64,000 nucleotides of DNA, from positions 16,467 to 80,466 of the forward strand of contig NZXG01000007.1 of NCBI GenBank assembly GCA_002701845.1. The letters are read 5' to 3'. Below are positions 36,006-45,785 of this stretch, piece after piece. Numbering within the stretch: the first letter of the stretch is position 1; every line of letters begins with the position of its first letter. This stretch comes from Pseudomonadales bacterium. Its GTDB lineage: Bacteria > Pseudomonadota > Gammaproteobacteria > Pseudomonadales > Ketobacteraceae. Made by a program: the position numbers and the translations under genes. A model generated the notes under the pieces. That model worked only from the letters and a program-made list of their open reading frames with translations, searched no databases and was not told the origin of the DNA.

Positions 36006-36064
36006 TCCGCCACTTTTTGGAGAGGGTGGTTTTCCCGGCCCGCCTGGCGGCCGGTCCCGATAGC

Positions 36065-37333
36065 ATGGCGTTACTCGCATACGGAATCAATCATCGTACC
36101 GCATCTGTGGATTTGCGGGAAAAGCTGGCATTCTCACCGGAGAGGATCATTCAGGCGCTGAACGACGTGCGCGATGAAGCCTGTCTGCGGGAAGTGGCCA
36201 TCTTGTCCACCTGCAATCGCACCGAACTGTATTGTGCCGCCGGGGTGGAGGATGCCGGGCCGGTGCTGAGCTGGCTGGGCAAGCACCATACCATGCCGGT
36301 GGAGCAGATTTCCCGCAGCGTGTACGAGTTCTGGAATGAGGCGGCGGTGCGCCATCTGATGCGGGTGGCCAGCGGTCTGGACTCCATGGTGCTGGGGGAG
36401 CCCCAGATTCTGGGGCAATTGAAGAGTGCCTACTCCCTGGCTCAGGAGGCGGGCACCCTGGGTCCGGAACTGGGGCGCCTGTTTCAACATTCGTTTTCCG
36501 CCGCCAAGCAGGTGCGTTCCCGCACCGGCATCGGTTCCAACCCGGTGTCCGTGGCCTTCGCCTCGGTGAAACTGGCGAAACGGATTTTTTCCGATCTGGC
36601 CAAAACCACAGTATTGCTGGTGGGGGCGGGGGAGACCGTGGAGCTGCTGGCGCGCCATCTGGTGGAGCAGGGGGTGAAAAAAATCATCGTCGCCAATCGC
36701 ACCCTGTCCCGGGCCAATGCCATTGCCGAAGAGTTCAAGGCCCACGCCATCACCCTCAGTGATATTCCACTGGCGTTGCCCCAGGCAGATATTGTGATTT
36801 CCTCCACTGCCAGTCCCCTGCCGATTCTGGGCAAGGGGGCGGTGGAGCACGCCCTCAAACTGCGCAAACATGATCCCATGTTCATGATCGATATTGCGGT
36901 GCCCCGGGATATTGAGGAAGAAGTGGGTGAGCTGGCGGATGTCTACCTCTATACGGTGGATGATCTGCAGCAGGTGGTGGAGGAAAACCGCAAGGCGCGA
37001 CAGGATGCGGCCACCGAGGCGGAGACCCTGGTGGACAGCTGTATGCAGCAGTACATGGAGTCCCTGAAGAGCCTGGATGCGGTGGACGCTATTCGCAACT
37101 ACCGGGAAAAACTGGAGGCCATGCGGCAGCTGGAGCTGGAAAAGGCGCTGCAGCAGTTGCGGGGCGGCGCGGATCCCGAGGCGGTGGTGCAGCGCATGAG
37201 CCGCACTTTGATGAACAAAGTCATGCACGCCCCCACCACCGGGCTGAAACAGGCGGCGGAAAGTGGCCGCAGTGATCAGATTGAGTGGGCGCAGCGATTA
37301 CTGGGGGTAAGCCCGCCGGACCAGCCGGATTAG
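36065..37333 (+). CDS. hemA: Glutamyl-tRNA reductase
   Basis: The 422-residue protein starts MALLAYGINHRTASV and has the catalytic Cys50 in STCNRTELY, a Rossmann NADPH domain (LLVGAGETVELLARHL) and a helical C-terminal dimerisation region. It reduces glutamyl-tRNA to glutamate-1-semialdehyde, the first step of heme synthesis in bacteria, and so supports the oxidase genes in this window. ATG 36065 is chosen by match to the family start; the frame extends further upstream without support. Confidence 0.95.
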   Translation: MALLAYGINHRTASVDLREKLAFSPERIIQALNDVRDEACLREVAILSTCNRTELYCAAGVEDAGPVLSWLGKHHTMPVEQISRSVYEFWNEAAVRHLMRVASGLDSMVLGEPQILGQLKSAYSLAQEAGTLGPELGRLFQHSFSAAKQVRSRTGIGSNPVSVAFASVKLAKRIFSDLAKTTVLLVGAGETVELLARHLVEQGVKKIIVANRTLSRANAIAEEFKAHAITLSDIPLALPQADIVISSTASPLPILGKGAVEHALKLRKHDPMFMIDIAVPRDIEEEVGELADVYLYTVDDLQQVVEENRKARQDAATEAETLVDSCMQQYMESLKSLDAVDAIRNYREKLEAMRQLELEKALQQLRGGADPEAVVQRMSRTLMNKVMHAPTTGLKQAAESGRSDQIEWAQRLLGVSPPDQPD

Positions 37334-37394
37334 CCGGGCTAATTGCTGTCACCAGACAGCAAACCGATCCCACTGAATTTAACGCATTTTTTTC

Positions 37395-37412
37395 GGCGAC
37401 TTCGGAGTCGCC
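37395..37412 (+). other. Hairpin between hemA and prfA
   Basis: GGCGAC-TTCGGA-GTCGCC is a perfect six-pair stem 18 bases before the prfA start. A T-run precedes rather than follows it, so it is not a normal terminator in this direction; it might affect prfA translation or RNA processing. Confidence 0.4.
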
Positions 37413-37430
37413 TTATCAGGATACCGTTAC

Positions 37431-38513
37431 ATGAAAGAATCTTTGCGAAACAAACTGGCCAGCCGCAGTGAGCGTTACGAGGAAGTGGCCATGCTGTTGA
37501 GCCAGCCGGATGTGATCGGCGATCAGGACCAGTTCCGCAAACTGTCTCAGGAGTACGCGGAGCTTGAGCCGGTGGTGCAGTGCTACCGGGAGTACGACCA
37601 GGTGCGGCGCAATATTGCCGAGGCCGAAGCCTGGCTGGAAGATCCGGAGCTGCGGGAAATGGGGGCCGAGGAATTAAAGGCGAACCAGGCGCGACGGGAA
37701 GATCTTGAAGCGGAGCTGCAAAAACTGATGCTGCCGCGGGACCCGTTCGATGGCAGCAATGTGTTTCTGGAAATCCGTGCCGGCACCGGCGGTGACGAGG
37801 CGGCCATTTTCGCCGGTGATCTGTTCCGCATGTACAGCCGCTACGCCGAGCGCAACGGTTGGAAGGTGGAAGTGGTGAGCCAGAGCGAGGGTGAGCACGG
37901 TGGCTATAAGGAAATCATCTCCCGGGTCACCGGTGACCGGGTCTATTCCCGCCTCAAATTCGAATCCGGCGCCCATCGGGTGCAACGGGTGCCTGCCACG
38001 GAATCCCAGGGCCGTATCCACACCTCCGCCTGCACCGTGGCGATTCTGCCGGAAGCGGATGAGGTGACCGATATTGAAGTGCGCAACGAGGATCTGCGCA
38101 TCGACACCTATCGCTCCTCCGGCGCCGGCGGTCAGCACGTTAATACCACCGATTCCGCCGTCCGTATTACCCATTTGCCCTCCGGGGTGGTGGTGGAGTG
38201 CCAGGATGAACGCTCCCAGCACAAGAACAAGGCCAAGGCCATGTCGCTGTTGAAATCCCGACTGCTGCAGCATGCCCAGGATCAGCAGCAGCAGGAAACC
38301 AGCAGCACCCGCCGCAATCTGGTGGGCAGTGGGGATCGCTCGGAGCGGATTCGCACCTACAACTATCCTCAGGGCCGGGTCACGGATCACCGCATTAACC
38401 TGACCCTGTACCGCCTGGGGGAGGTCATGGAGGGGGATCTGGACGAGGTGATTCAGCCCCTGATTCATGAGTACCAGGCGGACCAGCTGGCGGCGCTTTC
38501 CGCGGAGGAATGA
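37431..38513 (+). CDS. prfA: Peptide chain release factor 1
   Basis: The 360-residue protein has the GGQ peptidyl-tRNA hydrolysis motif at Gly233-Gly234-Gln235 in [15 protein letters not shown], the same position as in E. coli RF1, and the PATE-type region at [13 protein letters not shown] (class 1, UAA/UAG). It is followed with a four-base overlap by its methyltransferase gene. Confidence 0.97.
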   Translation: MKESLRNKLASRSERYEEVAMLLSQPDVIGDQDQFRKLSQEYAELEPVVQCYREYDQVRRNIAEAEAWLEDPELREMGAEELKANQARREDLEAELQKLMLPRDPFDGSNVFLEIRAGTGGDEAAIFAGDLFRMYSRYAERNGWKVEVVSQSEGEHGGYKEIISRVTGDRVYSRLKFESGAHRVQRVPATESQGRIHTSACTVAILPEADEVTDIEVRNEDLRIDTYRSSGAGGQHVNTTDSAVRITHLPSGVVVECQDERSQHKNKAKAMSLLKSRLLQHAQDQQQQETSSTRRNLVGSGDRSERIRTYNYPQGRVTDHRINLTLYRLGEVMEGDLDEVIQPLIHEYQADQLAALSAEE

Positions 38514-39370
38514 TGCCCACAGTGAGCGACGCCCTGCACTGGGCAGAGCAACAGCTGGCCCAGGTTGGGCCGGATTCGCCGGCAGCGGCCAAGGTGGACA
38601 GCCAGTGGTTGCTGGGCCATGTGCTGGGGCGCAACAGCGCCTGGTTGCGGGCCTGGCCGGATGCCCTGGTGGGCGAGCCCCAATGGCAGCAATTCCAGGC
38701 CCTGATCCAGCGGCGGCTTAACGGTGAACCGGTGGCTTATCTGACCGGGCAGCAGGGTTTCTGGACCCTGGAGCTGCAGGTGACGCCGGAGACTCTGGTG
38801 CCCCGGCCCGATACCGAGCGGCTGGTGGAGCTGGCGTTACAGAAAGTGGGGCCGGAGCCGGCCCGAGTGCTGGACCTGGGCACTGGCACCGGGGCCATCG
38901 CCCTGGCCCTGGCCAGTGAGCGCCCGCGCTGGGAGATCACCGCCACGGATCTGGAGCAGCCCACCCTGGCGGTGGCGCAAGGCAACAGCGAGCGTCTGAA
39001 TCTGCCCATTACCCTGCTGCAAAGTCACTGGTTTGCCGCCCTGGCGGGTTCGCGGTTTGATCTCATTGTTTCCAATCCCCCTTATATAGCAGCCGACGAT
39101 CCCCATTTGCTGGGCCCCGGGGTGCGGAGCGAGCCCATGCGGGCTTTGGTGTCCGGCAGTGATGGTCTGGATGCCATCCGGGAGATCGTGCGACAGGCGC
39201 CCGGACATCTTGATGCCGGTGGCTGGTTGCTGTTGGAGCATGGCTGGCATCAGGGCGAGGTGGTGCGGGCGCTGCTGTTGGGAAGGGGGTTTACCGGGGT
39301 GGCAACGGAGCGGGATCTGGGGGCCAACGAGCGTGTTACCCTGGGCCAGTGGAACCCCGGAAGCCTATGA
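38510..39370 (+). CDS. prmC: Release factor glutamine methyltransferase
   Basis: The 286-residue SAM-dependent enzyme has an N-terminal helical domain, motif [16 protein letters not shown] and the catalytic [10 protein letters not shown] (Asn189). It methylates the Gln of the GGQ motif in RF1 and RF2. ATG 38510 overlaps the prfA TGA, so the pair is coupled. Confidence 0.95.
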   Translation: MMPTVSDALHWAEQQLAQVGPDSPAAAKVDSQWLLGHVLGRNSAWLRAWPDALVGEPQWQQFQALIQRRLNGEPVAYLTGQQGFWTLELQVTPETLVPRPDTERLVELALQKVGPEPARVLDLGTGTGAIALALASERPRWEITATDLEQPTLAVAQGNSERLNLPITLLQSHWFAALAGSRFDLIVSNPPYIAADDPHLLGPGVRSEPMRALVSGSDGLDAIREIVRQAPGHLDAGGWLLLEHGWHQGEVVRALLLGRGFTGVATERDLGANERVTLGQWNPGSL

Positions 39371-39385
39371 TGCCAGGAGCCGATC

Positions 39386-40135
39386 ATGTTCAGTGACGAC
39401 GAATTGCTGCGCTACAGCCGTCAGATTATGCTGCAGGAACTGGATATCAGCGGCCAGGAAGCGTTGCACGAGGCCACGGTGCTGGTGGTGGGGCTCGGTG
39501 GTCTGGGCTCGCCGGTGGCCCTGTATCTGGCGGCCGCCGGGGTTGGCCGACTGATACTGGTGGACCACGATACGGTGGATCTGACCAACCTGCAGCGGCA
39601 GATTGCCCATAACACCGCCAGTATCGGCAGCGCCAAAGTGGCATCCGCCGCTCAGAGCGTCAATGCATTGAACAGCCATTGTCAGGTGGAGACTGTTGCC
39701 AGTCCCCTGACCTCGGACAACGGTCCGGCACTGGTGCAGCGTTGTCAGGTGATTGTGGATTGCAGCGACAACTTCAGCGTACGGTTTTTATTGAACCGCC
39801 TAAGCCGTCGTCACAGGGTACCCCTGGTGTCCGGCGCCGCCATTCGCTGGGACGGGCAACTCAGTGTGTATGATCCCCGGCGACCGGACAGCCCCTGCTA
39901 TCACTGCCTGTATCAGGAAACCGGTGAGGAAGAGGAACAACGTTGCGCCACCCTGGGGGTGCTGTCACCCCTGGTGGGTCTGGTGGGCAGTCTGCAGGCG
40001 GTGGAAACCATCAAGGTGGTGACCGGTGCCGGCAGTACCCTGGTGGGGCGCCTGCTGTTGGTGGATGCACTGCAGATGCGGTTCCGGGAACTGCGGCTGC
40101 GCCGGGATCGAAACTGCCCGGTGTGCGGGGAGTAG
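39386..40135 (+). CDS. moeB: ThiF/MoeB-family adenylyltransferase
   Basis: The 249-residue protein has the E1-like nucleotide motif GLGGLGSPVALYLAAAG, Asp/Arg residues in LVDHDTVDLTNLQRQ, and zinc-binding pairs CYHC and CPVC. It adenylates the C-terminal glycine of MoaD (molybdopterin) or ThiS (thiazole). Its position after prmC is typical of moeB, but ThiF cannot be ruled out by sequence alone. Confidence 0.85.
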   Translation: MFSDDELLRYSRQIMLQELDISGQEALHEATVLVVGLGGLGSPVALYLAAAGVGRLILVDHDTVDLTNLQRQIAHNTASIGSAKVASAAQSVNALNSHCQVETVASPLTSDNGPALVQRCQVIVDCSDNFSVRFLLNRLSRRHRVPLVSGAAIRWDGQLSVYDPRRPDSPCYHCLYQETGEEEEQRCATLGVLSPLVGLVGSLQAVETIKVVTGAGSTLVGRLLLVDALQMRFRELRLRRDRNCPVCGE

Positions 40136-40200
40136 ACTGCCGTGGTGGCGGGCCAGTCGCAGCCGGGGGGTGATCCCGGTCACAATTGCGGTTAGCATAA

Positions 40201-40215
40201 CGCTATCTGTTAGCG
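40201..40215. promoter_or_regulatory. Short inverted repeat in the frmA upstream region
   Basis: CGCTA-TCTGT-TAGCG lies 33 bases before the frmA ATG. GTTAGC also appears twice (40191 and 40210) and CAATTGC twice nearby. A regulator site is possible; no FrmR-type gene is found in this window. Confidence 0.3.
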
Positions 40216-40235
40216 CCAAGCAGCAATTGCAATAA

Positions 40236-41357
<1,122 letters not shown>

Positions 41358-41401
41358 TTGGCGCAGACTCTGGCTCAGATTACGCAGGCGAGGAGAACAC
41401 C

Positions 41402-42241
41402 ATGAAAATACTGGAAGAGGTTCGCTGTTTCGACGGCCGTCAATTGCGGGTGGAACATCAATCAAAAAGCTGCCACTGCGACATGGTGTTCTCCATTTTT
41501 CTGCCGCCCCAGGTGGAGCAGGAAACAGTGCCCGTGGTGTGGTGGCTGTCCGGCCTCACCTGTAATGATCAGAACTTTGTTACCAAGGCCGGCGCCCAAC
41601 GTGTGGCCGCGGAACTGGGCATGGCGGTAGTGGCGCCGGATACCAGCCCACGGGGGGAACAGGTGCCGGACGATCCGGACGGTGGCTGGGACTTCGGCAA
41701 GGGCGCCGGCTTTTATGTGGACGCCACCCAGGCCCCTTACGACAAGCGTTATCACATGTACACCTATGTACTGCGGGAGTTGCCCGCCCTGGTGGCGGCG
41801 GAGTTTCCGGTGGACCCTCAGCGGCAAAGTATTATGGGCCACTCCATGGGTGGCCATGGCGCCCTGACCCTGGCGTTGAACCACCCGGAACTGTACCGTT
41901 CCGTTTCAGCCTTTGCGCCGATATGCGCGCCCATGCAATGCCCCTGGGGGCAAAAGGCGCTGCCCGGTTATTTGGGGAAAGACCAAAGCCTGTGGCGCAA
42001 CCATGATGCCGTGGCATTAATAGAAGACAAAGGATTTAACAAACCCATTTTGGTGGAGCAGGGACTGGCGGATAATTTTCTAACACCGCAACTGAAACCG
42101 GAACTGCTGGAATCCGCCTGCCGGGATGCCGAGGTGAAGTTGACCGTCAATCGCCGGGAAGGCTATGATCACAGCTATTACTTTATTGCCACATTTATTG
42201 GGGATCATCTGCGGTATCATTATCAGGCGTTGAACGGGTAG
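41402..42241 (+). CDS. fghA: S-formylglutathione hydrolase
   Basis: The 279-residue alpha/beta hydrolase has the nucleophile elbow GHSMGGHGAL and the N-terminal WWLSGLTCNDQNF typical of the esterase D family; the acid and base lie in the C-terminal part, with His in GYDHSYYF. It hydrolyses S-formylglutathione to formate and glutathione, finishing the pathway begun by FrmA. Confidence 0.95.
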   Translation: MKILEEVRCFDGRQLRVEHQSKSCHCDMVFSIFLPPQVEQETVPVVWWLSGLTCNDQNFVTKAGAQRVAAELGMAVVAPDTSPRGEQVPDDPDGGWDFGKGAGFYVDATQAPYDKRYHMYTYVLRELPALVAAEFPVDPQRQSIMGHSMGGHGALTLALNHPELYRSVSAFAPICAPMQCPWGQKALPGYLGKDQSLWRNHDAVALIEDKGFNKPILVEQGLADNFLTPQLKPELLESACRDAEVKLTVNRREGYDHSYYFIATFIGDHLRYHYQALNG

Positions 42242-42592
42242 CGCCGTACTAATAATAGTCTATTCACGACACCGGGGGCTTACCGCCCCTGGTCCTGTCA
42301 GTGAAGCCAGCCTGGCTGGTTCCATGAATACCTGTTTTTCAGGCAGCACTCAGAATCTTTCTGTCCTCCTTCTGTTACCGGCTTTTTTCTCGTCTTCTGC
42401 TACAGTTTGCAAAGATGCGGTGTTTTAAGTAGTGCCTCGTTTGGTCATGCCACCTTCATACAATTCCAGCAACATCTGCACACATTGCCCGCCTGTGGTT
42501 CATTGCAGTGCGTAGTCAGCGTCGGGTTCCAAACGGCATAGATCCCATCGAATAGCCGGTGGGATACAAACCAAGAGAACCGGGAGGTTCCC
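42242..42592. other. Intergenic region, 351 bases, with a GC hairpin
   Basis: After fghA there is a nine-pair hairpin (42271-42279 with 42285-42293, loop TTACC, one G-T pair), which could end the frmA-fghA transcript although no U-run follows. The rest is pyrimidine-rich with no credible gene; it should hold the promoter of the large lipoprotein gene, which I could not place. Confidence 0.45.
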
Positions 42593-44539
42593 ATGCGCCC
42601 CACGCCCCTGTTTCGCCAATGGTTGGTTGCAGTCGTGTTATTGGCTCTCGCGGCCTGTTCCCCCGTTGGTATTGAATCCCCTGAAGCCGACGGTGTCTAT
42701 CCCGATCCTCCCGCCATTCAACTCAGCTACCAGCAGCTTCCTGAGAATATCCAGGTGCTGCTTAACGGTGAGGACGTCACTGCACTGTTTGTGTTTGCCG
42801 CTGACGGCGCGCAGGCAAACGGCGTCGATCTGCGGCCCTGGCTGCGGGATGGGGCCAACTATCTGCAACTGGTGAATCCGGATCTCGGCCCCCGTAAGTT
42901 CTATTACGACATCAGTGGGCCCAAGGTGCATATCCTGTCGTTGTCTGAGGCGGAACCAACAACGCTCACCGGTTATCTGTGGGACCCTTCCGGGGTGTCG
43001 CAGGCCACCCTGGATGGACTGGCGCTGACGCTGGATCAGGACAGCGGCTTCAGCACTACCATCGTGCCCCAGGATTTTTATGAGTTTCAGGCCGGGGACG
43101 AATTGGGGTTGACGTCCACCACCACCTTTGCCCGTCGGGATCTGCCCCTGGAATCGGTTATTACGGCGCGCCTTAATCCTGGCGGTGTGGGTTTTCTGGA
43201 ACGGCAAATCAGCGCTGCTCTGGCGGCTTTGGATTTCGCGGCAATCATCGGCGGTCTCAACCCGATCTTCGATGAAGACGCGTCGGTGGCCTCGGCCCGG
43301 GTGGATGCCACCAATATGACGGTGGGAACGCCGCAGCTGAGCCTGCAGGTAGACCCTGATGCTTCCGATCGTTTGAATCTGCGGGTGACGGTACCGGATC
43401 TGCGGGTGGACGTGCGGGCCCGGGGGGAGATCCTGTTTGCGGACTGGTCCGCCAGCGGCAATGTCAGCGCCGACCGGGTGGTGTTTACCGCCGGTGTCCG
43501 CATCACCGCCGCCGGTGAGATCACAGTCGCCCTGCAAAACGTGGCCGTTGCCTTGCAGGGCTTTGGTTTTAATATCAATAATTTCCCCGGCGTGCTGGAA
43601 AGTCTGTTGGACAGCACGTTGCGGGAGGTGTTGGAGGATTTGGTCCGGGACCAGTTGCGGGATCAGGTACCGCAACAACTGGCGGCGCTGCTGCGGGAGC
43701 TGCCCACGGCGGTGACCTTACCGGTGGCGGACACTGAGTTTCAGGTGGCGGTGCTGCCGGAGCAGTTTTTCACCGGCGCTGGTGGGATCAATCTGGCTCT
43801 GGGGGGAAGCATCACTGCGTCGGCCGACCCCGCCATTGCGCCCACGCTGGGGTTTCGGTTCCGGGAAGGGGAGGCGCCGGTATTGGATCTGGTCACCGCT
43901 GACGGTCAGGCCTATGATCTGGGGGCAATGATCTCCGGCAACCTGCTGAATCAGGCACTGCTGGCGGCCCATGAATCCGGTTTGACCCGCTATACGCTTT
44001 ACGTCGGTGATGGCGCCGGGTTGCCTCAGGAGGCCGATCCCGGCGCTGAAATCGCGGATGACGATCAGCTTCGGTTACAGGTGGCGCCCATCAGTCCAGC
44101 CTATGTGCGTCTCTCCGCCACCGATCCGGCCCCGGCGGAGTTAGCGGTGGATGATTTGCCGGTGCGGTTTGAGTTGAAAGCGGCGGGCTCGGACCAGTGG
44201 CAGTTATTGTTTGAGACCCGGGTCAATGCAACGGCCTGGTTTGATATTGGCGTGGCCGATAATGGTTTTCTGACGGTGAGTCTTTACGGGGCGCCGCGGC
44301 TGGAAATTCTGGCGGTGGACCAGGGCGGTGCTCTGCAACTGAGCCCCGGGCTGGTGGAGAATCTGATTCAGAGTCTGGTGCCGGAAACCCTGCCCAGACT
44401 GTTGCAGGCGGTGGAAACCGTTCCGGTACCGCTGATTGATGGCTTTGCGTTGCGCTTAAAACAGGTTTGGGTGGTGGATTCGGAAACCCACCTGGCACTG
44501 GCGGGGGATCTGGTAGAGGACCCATCCGTTACCCAGTAG
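42593..44539 (+). CDS. Large lipoprotein with putative BPI/TULIP-like two-barrel lipid-binding fold
   Basis: The 648-residue product has a lipoprotein signal with lipobox LAAC (Cys22) and an N-terminal beta domain of about 170 residues. Two halves then look like the barrels of the BPI/LBP/CETP (TULIP) family. The first (about 215-385) shows long amphipathic strands, then a helix-rich LLDSTLREVLEDLVRDQLRDQ. The second (about 385-645) has MISGNLLNQALLAAHESGL, resembling the BPI C-barrel segment, and ends with a helix, VPVPLIDGFALRLKQV and a final strand LALAGDL, like the BPI C-terminus (FPLPL...VQLYD...FLFLGANV). If right, it would bind lipid or LPS at the outer membrane. ATG 42593 follows GGGAGG. 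An AraC-type gene converges with an 11-base overlap. Confidence 0.6.
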   Translation: MRPTPLFRQWLVAVVLLALAACSPVGIESPEADGVYPDPPAIQLSYQQLPENIQVLLNGEDVTALFVFAADGAQANGVDLRPWLRDGANYLQLVNPDLGPRKFYYDISGPKVHILSLSEAEPTTLTGYLWDPSGVSQATLDGLALTLDQDSGFSTTIVPQDFYEFQAGDELGLTSTTTFARRDLPLESVITARLNPGGVGFLERQISAALAALDFAAIIGGLNPIFDEDASVASARVDATNMTVGTPQLSLQVDPDASDRLNLRVTVPDLRVDVRARGEILFADWSASGNVSADRVVFTAGVRITAAGEITVALQNVAVALQGFGFNINNFPGVLESLLDSTLREVLEDLVRDQLRDQVPQQLAALLRELPTAVTLPVADTEFQVAVLPEQFFTGAGGINLALGGSITASADPAIAPTLGFRFREGEAPVLDLVTADGQAYDLGAMISGNLLNQALLAAHESGLTRYTLYVGDGAGLPQEADPGAEIADDDQLRLQVAPISPAYVRLSATDPAPAELAVDDLPVRFELKAAGSDQWQLLFETRVNATAWFDIGVADNGFLTVSLYGAPRLEILAVDQGGALQLSPGLVENLIQSLVPETLPRLLQAVETVPVPLIDGFALRLKQVWVVDSETHLALAGDLVEDPSVTQ

Positions 44540-45593
44540 GCGGGCAGGGTGGGTGACTGGCGCGATATTGCCCTGGGGTTATTCCATACCAGGATTTAAA
44601 GGCCTTGAAAAACCGTCCCACATCCTGGTAACCCAGCAGAAAGGCAATGTCCTCATTATTGAATTGCTCCCTGGCCAGGTAGTCCAACGCCAGTTGCTGG
44701 CGCAGGTCCGCCAGCAACGGTCGAAAGCCAGTGCCTTCCGCCTCCAGGTGTCGCTGTAAGGTGCGGGGCGTCACCGCCAGCAACTCCGCCAACAGGGATT
44801 TGTTGGGTTCGCCATAATAAAGAAGAATTTCCAGCAGGAAGCGGCACCGGCTGGCCCAGTTTTCCGCGCCAATCTCTTTTCTTTTTACCGCCTCCATGGC
44901 CTGCAAGTGGGCAAAGCCGGCCGTTCCGGGGCGCTGGGGCAGGGTGTATTGATCCCGCTGCTGGTTGGGATAAACCAGGCGGTTGTGGGATTGCCCGAAC
45001 CCTGGCGTTACTCCCAATACCTCGGTGTACAGTTGCGGTACGCCTGCAGGGTCAGGAAGTGGGTGACTGAAGTCGATGCATCGTGGCAGCAGCCCGCGCG
45101 CCTGGTTCACAATGGCGTGGATGGAGGCCACGAAGCCCTCAATTTGATGCCGGCTGATACCTTGAGGGCTGTTAGGGGTGACCCTAAGAATGATGTGCTG
45201 CTGAGTGGTTTCCAGCTCCATACGCATCACTTCCGAGCTGATGCAGGCGTAACGGGCCAGCAGGCGCAGGTAGTCCAGCAGTGGCAATTCCCGCTCGGTG
45301 AAAAACAACGCAAGTCGCTGTTGCCGGCGCACGGAGTAGGGGGCGAGCTTCAGCCCCAGGTAGGGCTCGTTGATCCATTGGGCAAGGGTGTCGATGTTAC
45401 GGGCAATGGTGTCCACGGGTACCCGTTGCCGGGGGTTAAAGGCCGCCAGCTTTTTCACTTCCTCACCAAAGGTTTGCAGCAGGGATTCGTAATCGCCCCG
45501 ATCCCGTAGATATTGCTCCAGGGCCTGACCGTGGGAGACCAGGGTTTCAACCGAGACGGTGAATTCTTTTTGGTGGTCGCTACTGCCTGTCAT
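44529..45593 (-). CDS. AraC-family transcriptional regulator, arabinose-binding-like N-terminal domain type
   Basis: The 354-residue regulator has an N-terminal effector domain of the OruR/ArgR-like AraC subgroup (about 1-240) and a C-terminal double helix-turn-helix: LLAVTPRTLQRHLEAEG and NNEDIAFLLGYQDVGRFFKAFK, ending in the GITPGQYR signature. The ligand is unknown. It is divergent from the DUF1254 gene, with a 192-base shared upstream region holding a perfect 12-base palindrome, so that gene is its likeliest target. Its 3' end overlaps the BPI-like gene. Confidence 0.88.
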   Translation of the reverse strand: MTGSSDHQKEFTVSVETLVSHGQALEQYLRDRGDYESLLQTFGEEVKKLAAFNPRQRVPVDTIARNIDTLAQWINEPYLGLKLAPYSVRRQQRLALFFTERELPLLDYLRLLARYACISSEVMRMELETTQQHIILRVTPNSPQGISRHQIEGFVASIHAIVNQARGLLPRCIDFSHPLPDPAGVPQLYTEVLGVTPGFGQSHNRLVYPNQQRDQYTLPQRPGTAGFAHLQAMEAVKRKEIGAENWASRCRFLLEILLYYGEPNKSLLAELLAVTPRTLQRHLEAEGTGFRPLLADLRQQLALDYLAREQFNNEDIAFLLGYQDVGRFFKAFKSWYGITPGQYRASHPPCPPTG

Positions 45594-45623
45594 GCGCTGC
45601 CTTCAGCGAACGTTGACTGAGTA

Positions 45624-45635
45624 TAACGGCCGTTA
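45624..45635. promoter_or_regulatory. Perfect 12-base palindrome in a divergent promoter region
   Basis: TAACGGCCGTTA lies 31 bases upstream of the AraC-type gene and 150 bases upstream of the DUF1254 gene. AraC regulators usually bind direct repeats, so this might belong to another regulator. Confidence 0.35.
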
Positions 45636-45785
45636 AGCCAGCCAACTCCGAATCTGTCTCAAAACGCCATAAATCCATGGTGATTGTCCACGCTAAAATC
45701 CCCAACTGCAATCTGGCACCGGCACCGGCGCCAGGGGCAGTTTGCTGCAAAAGACGAAATTGTAGAAGCGGGGGGCAACGACAAA

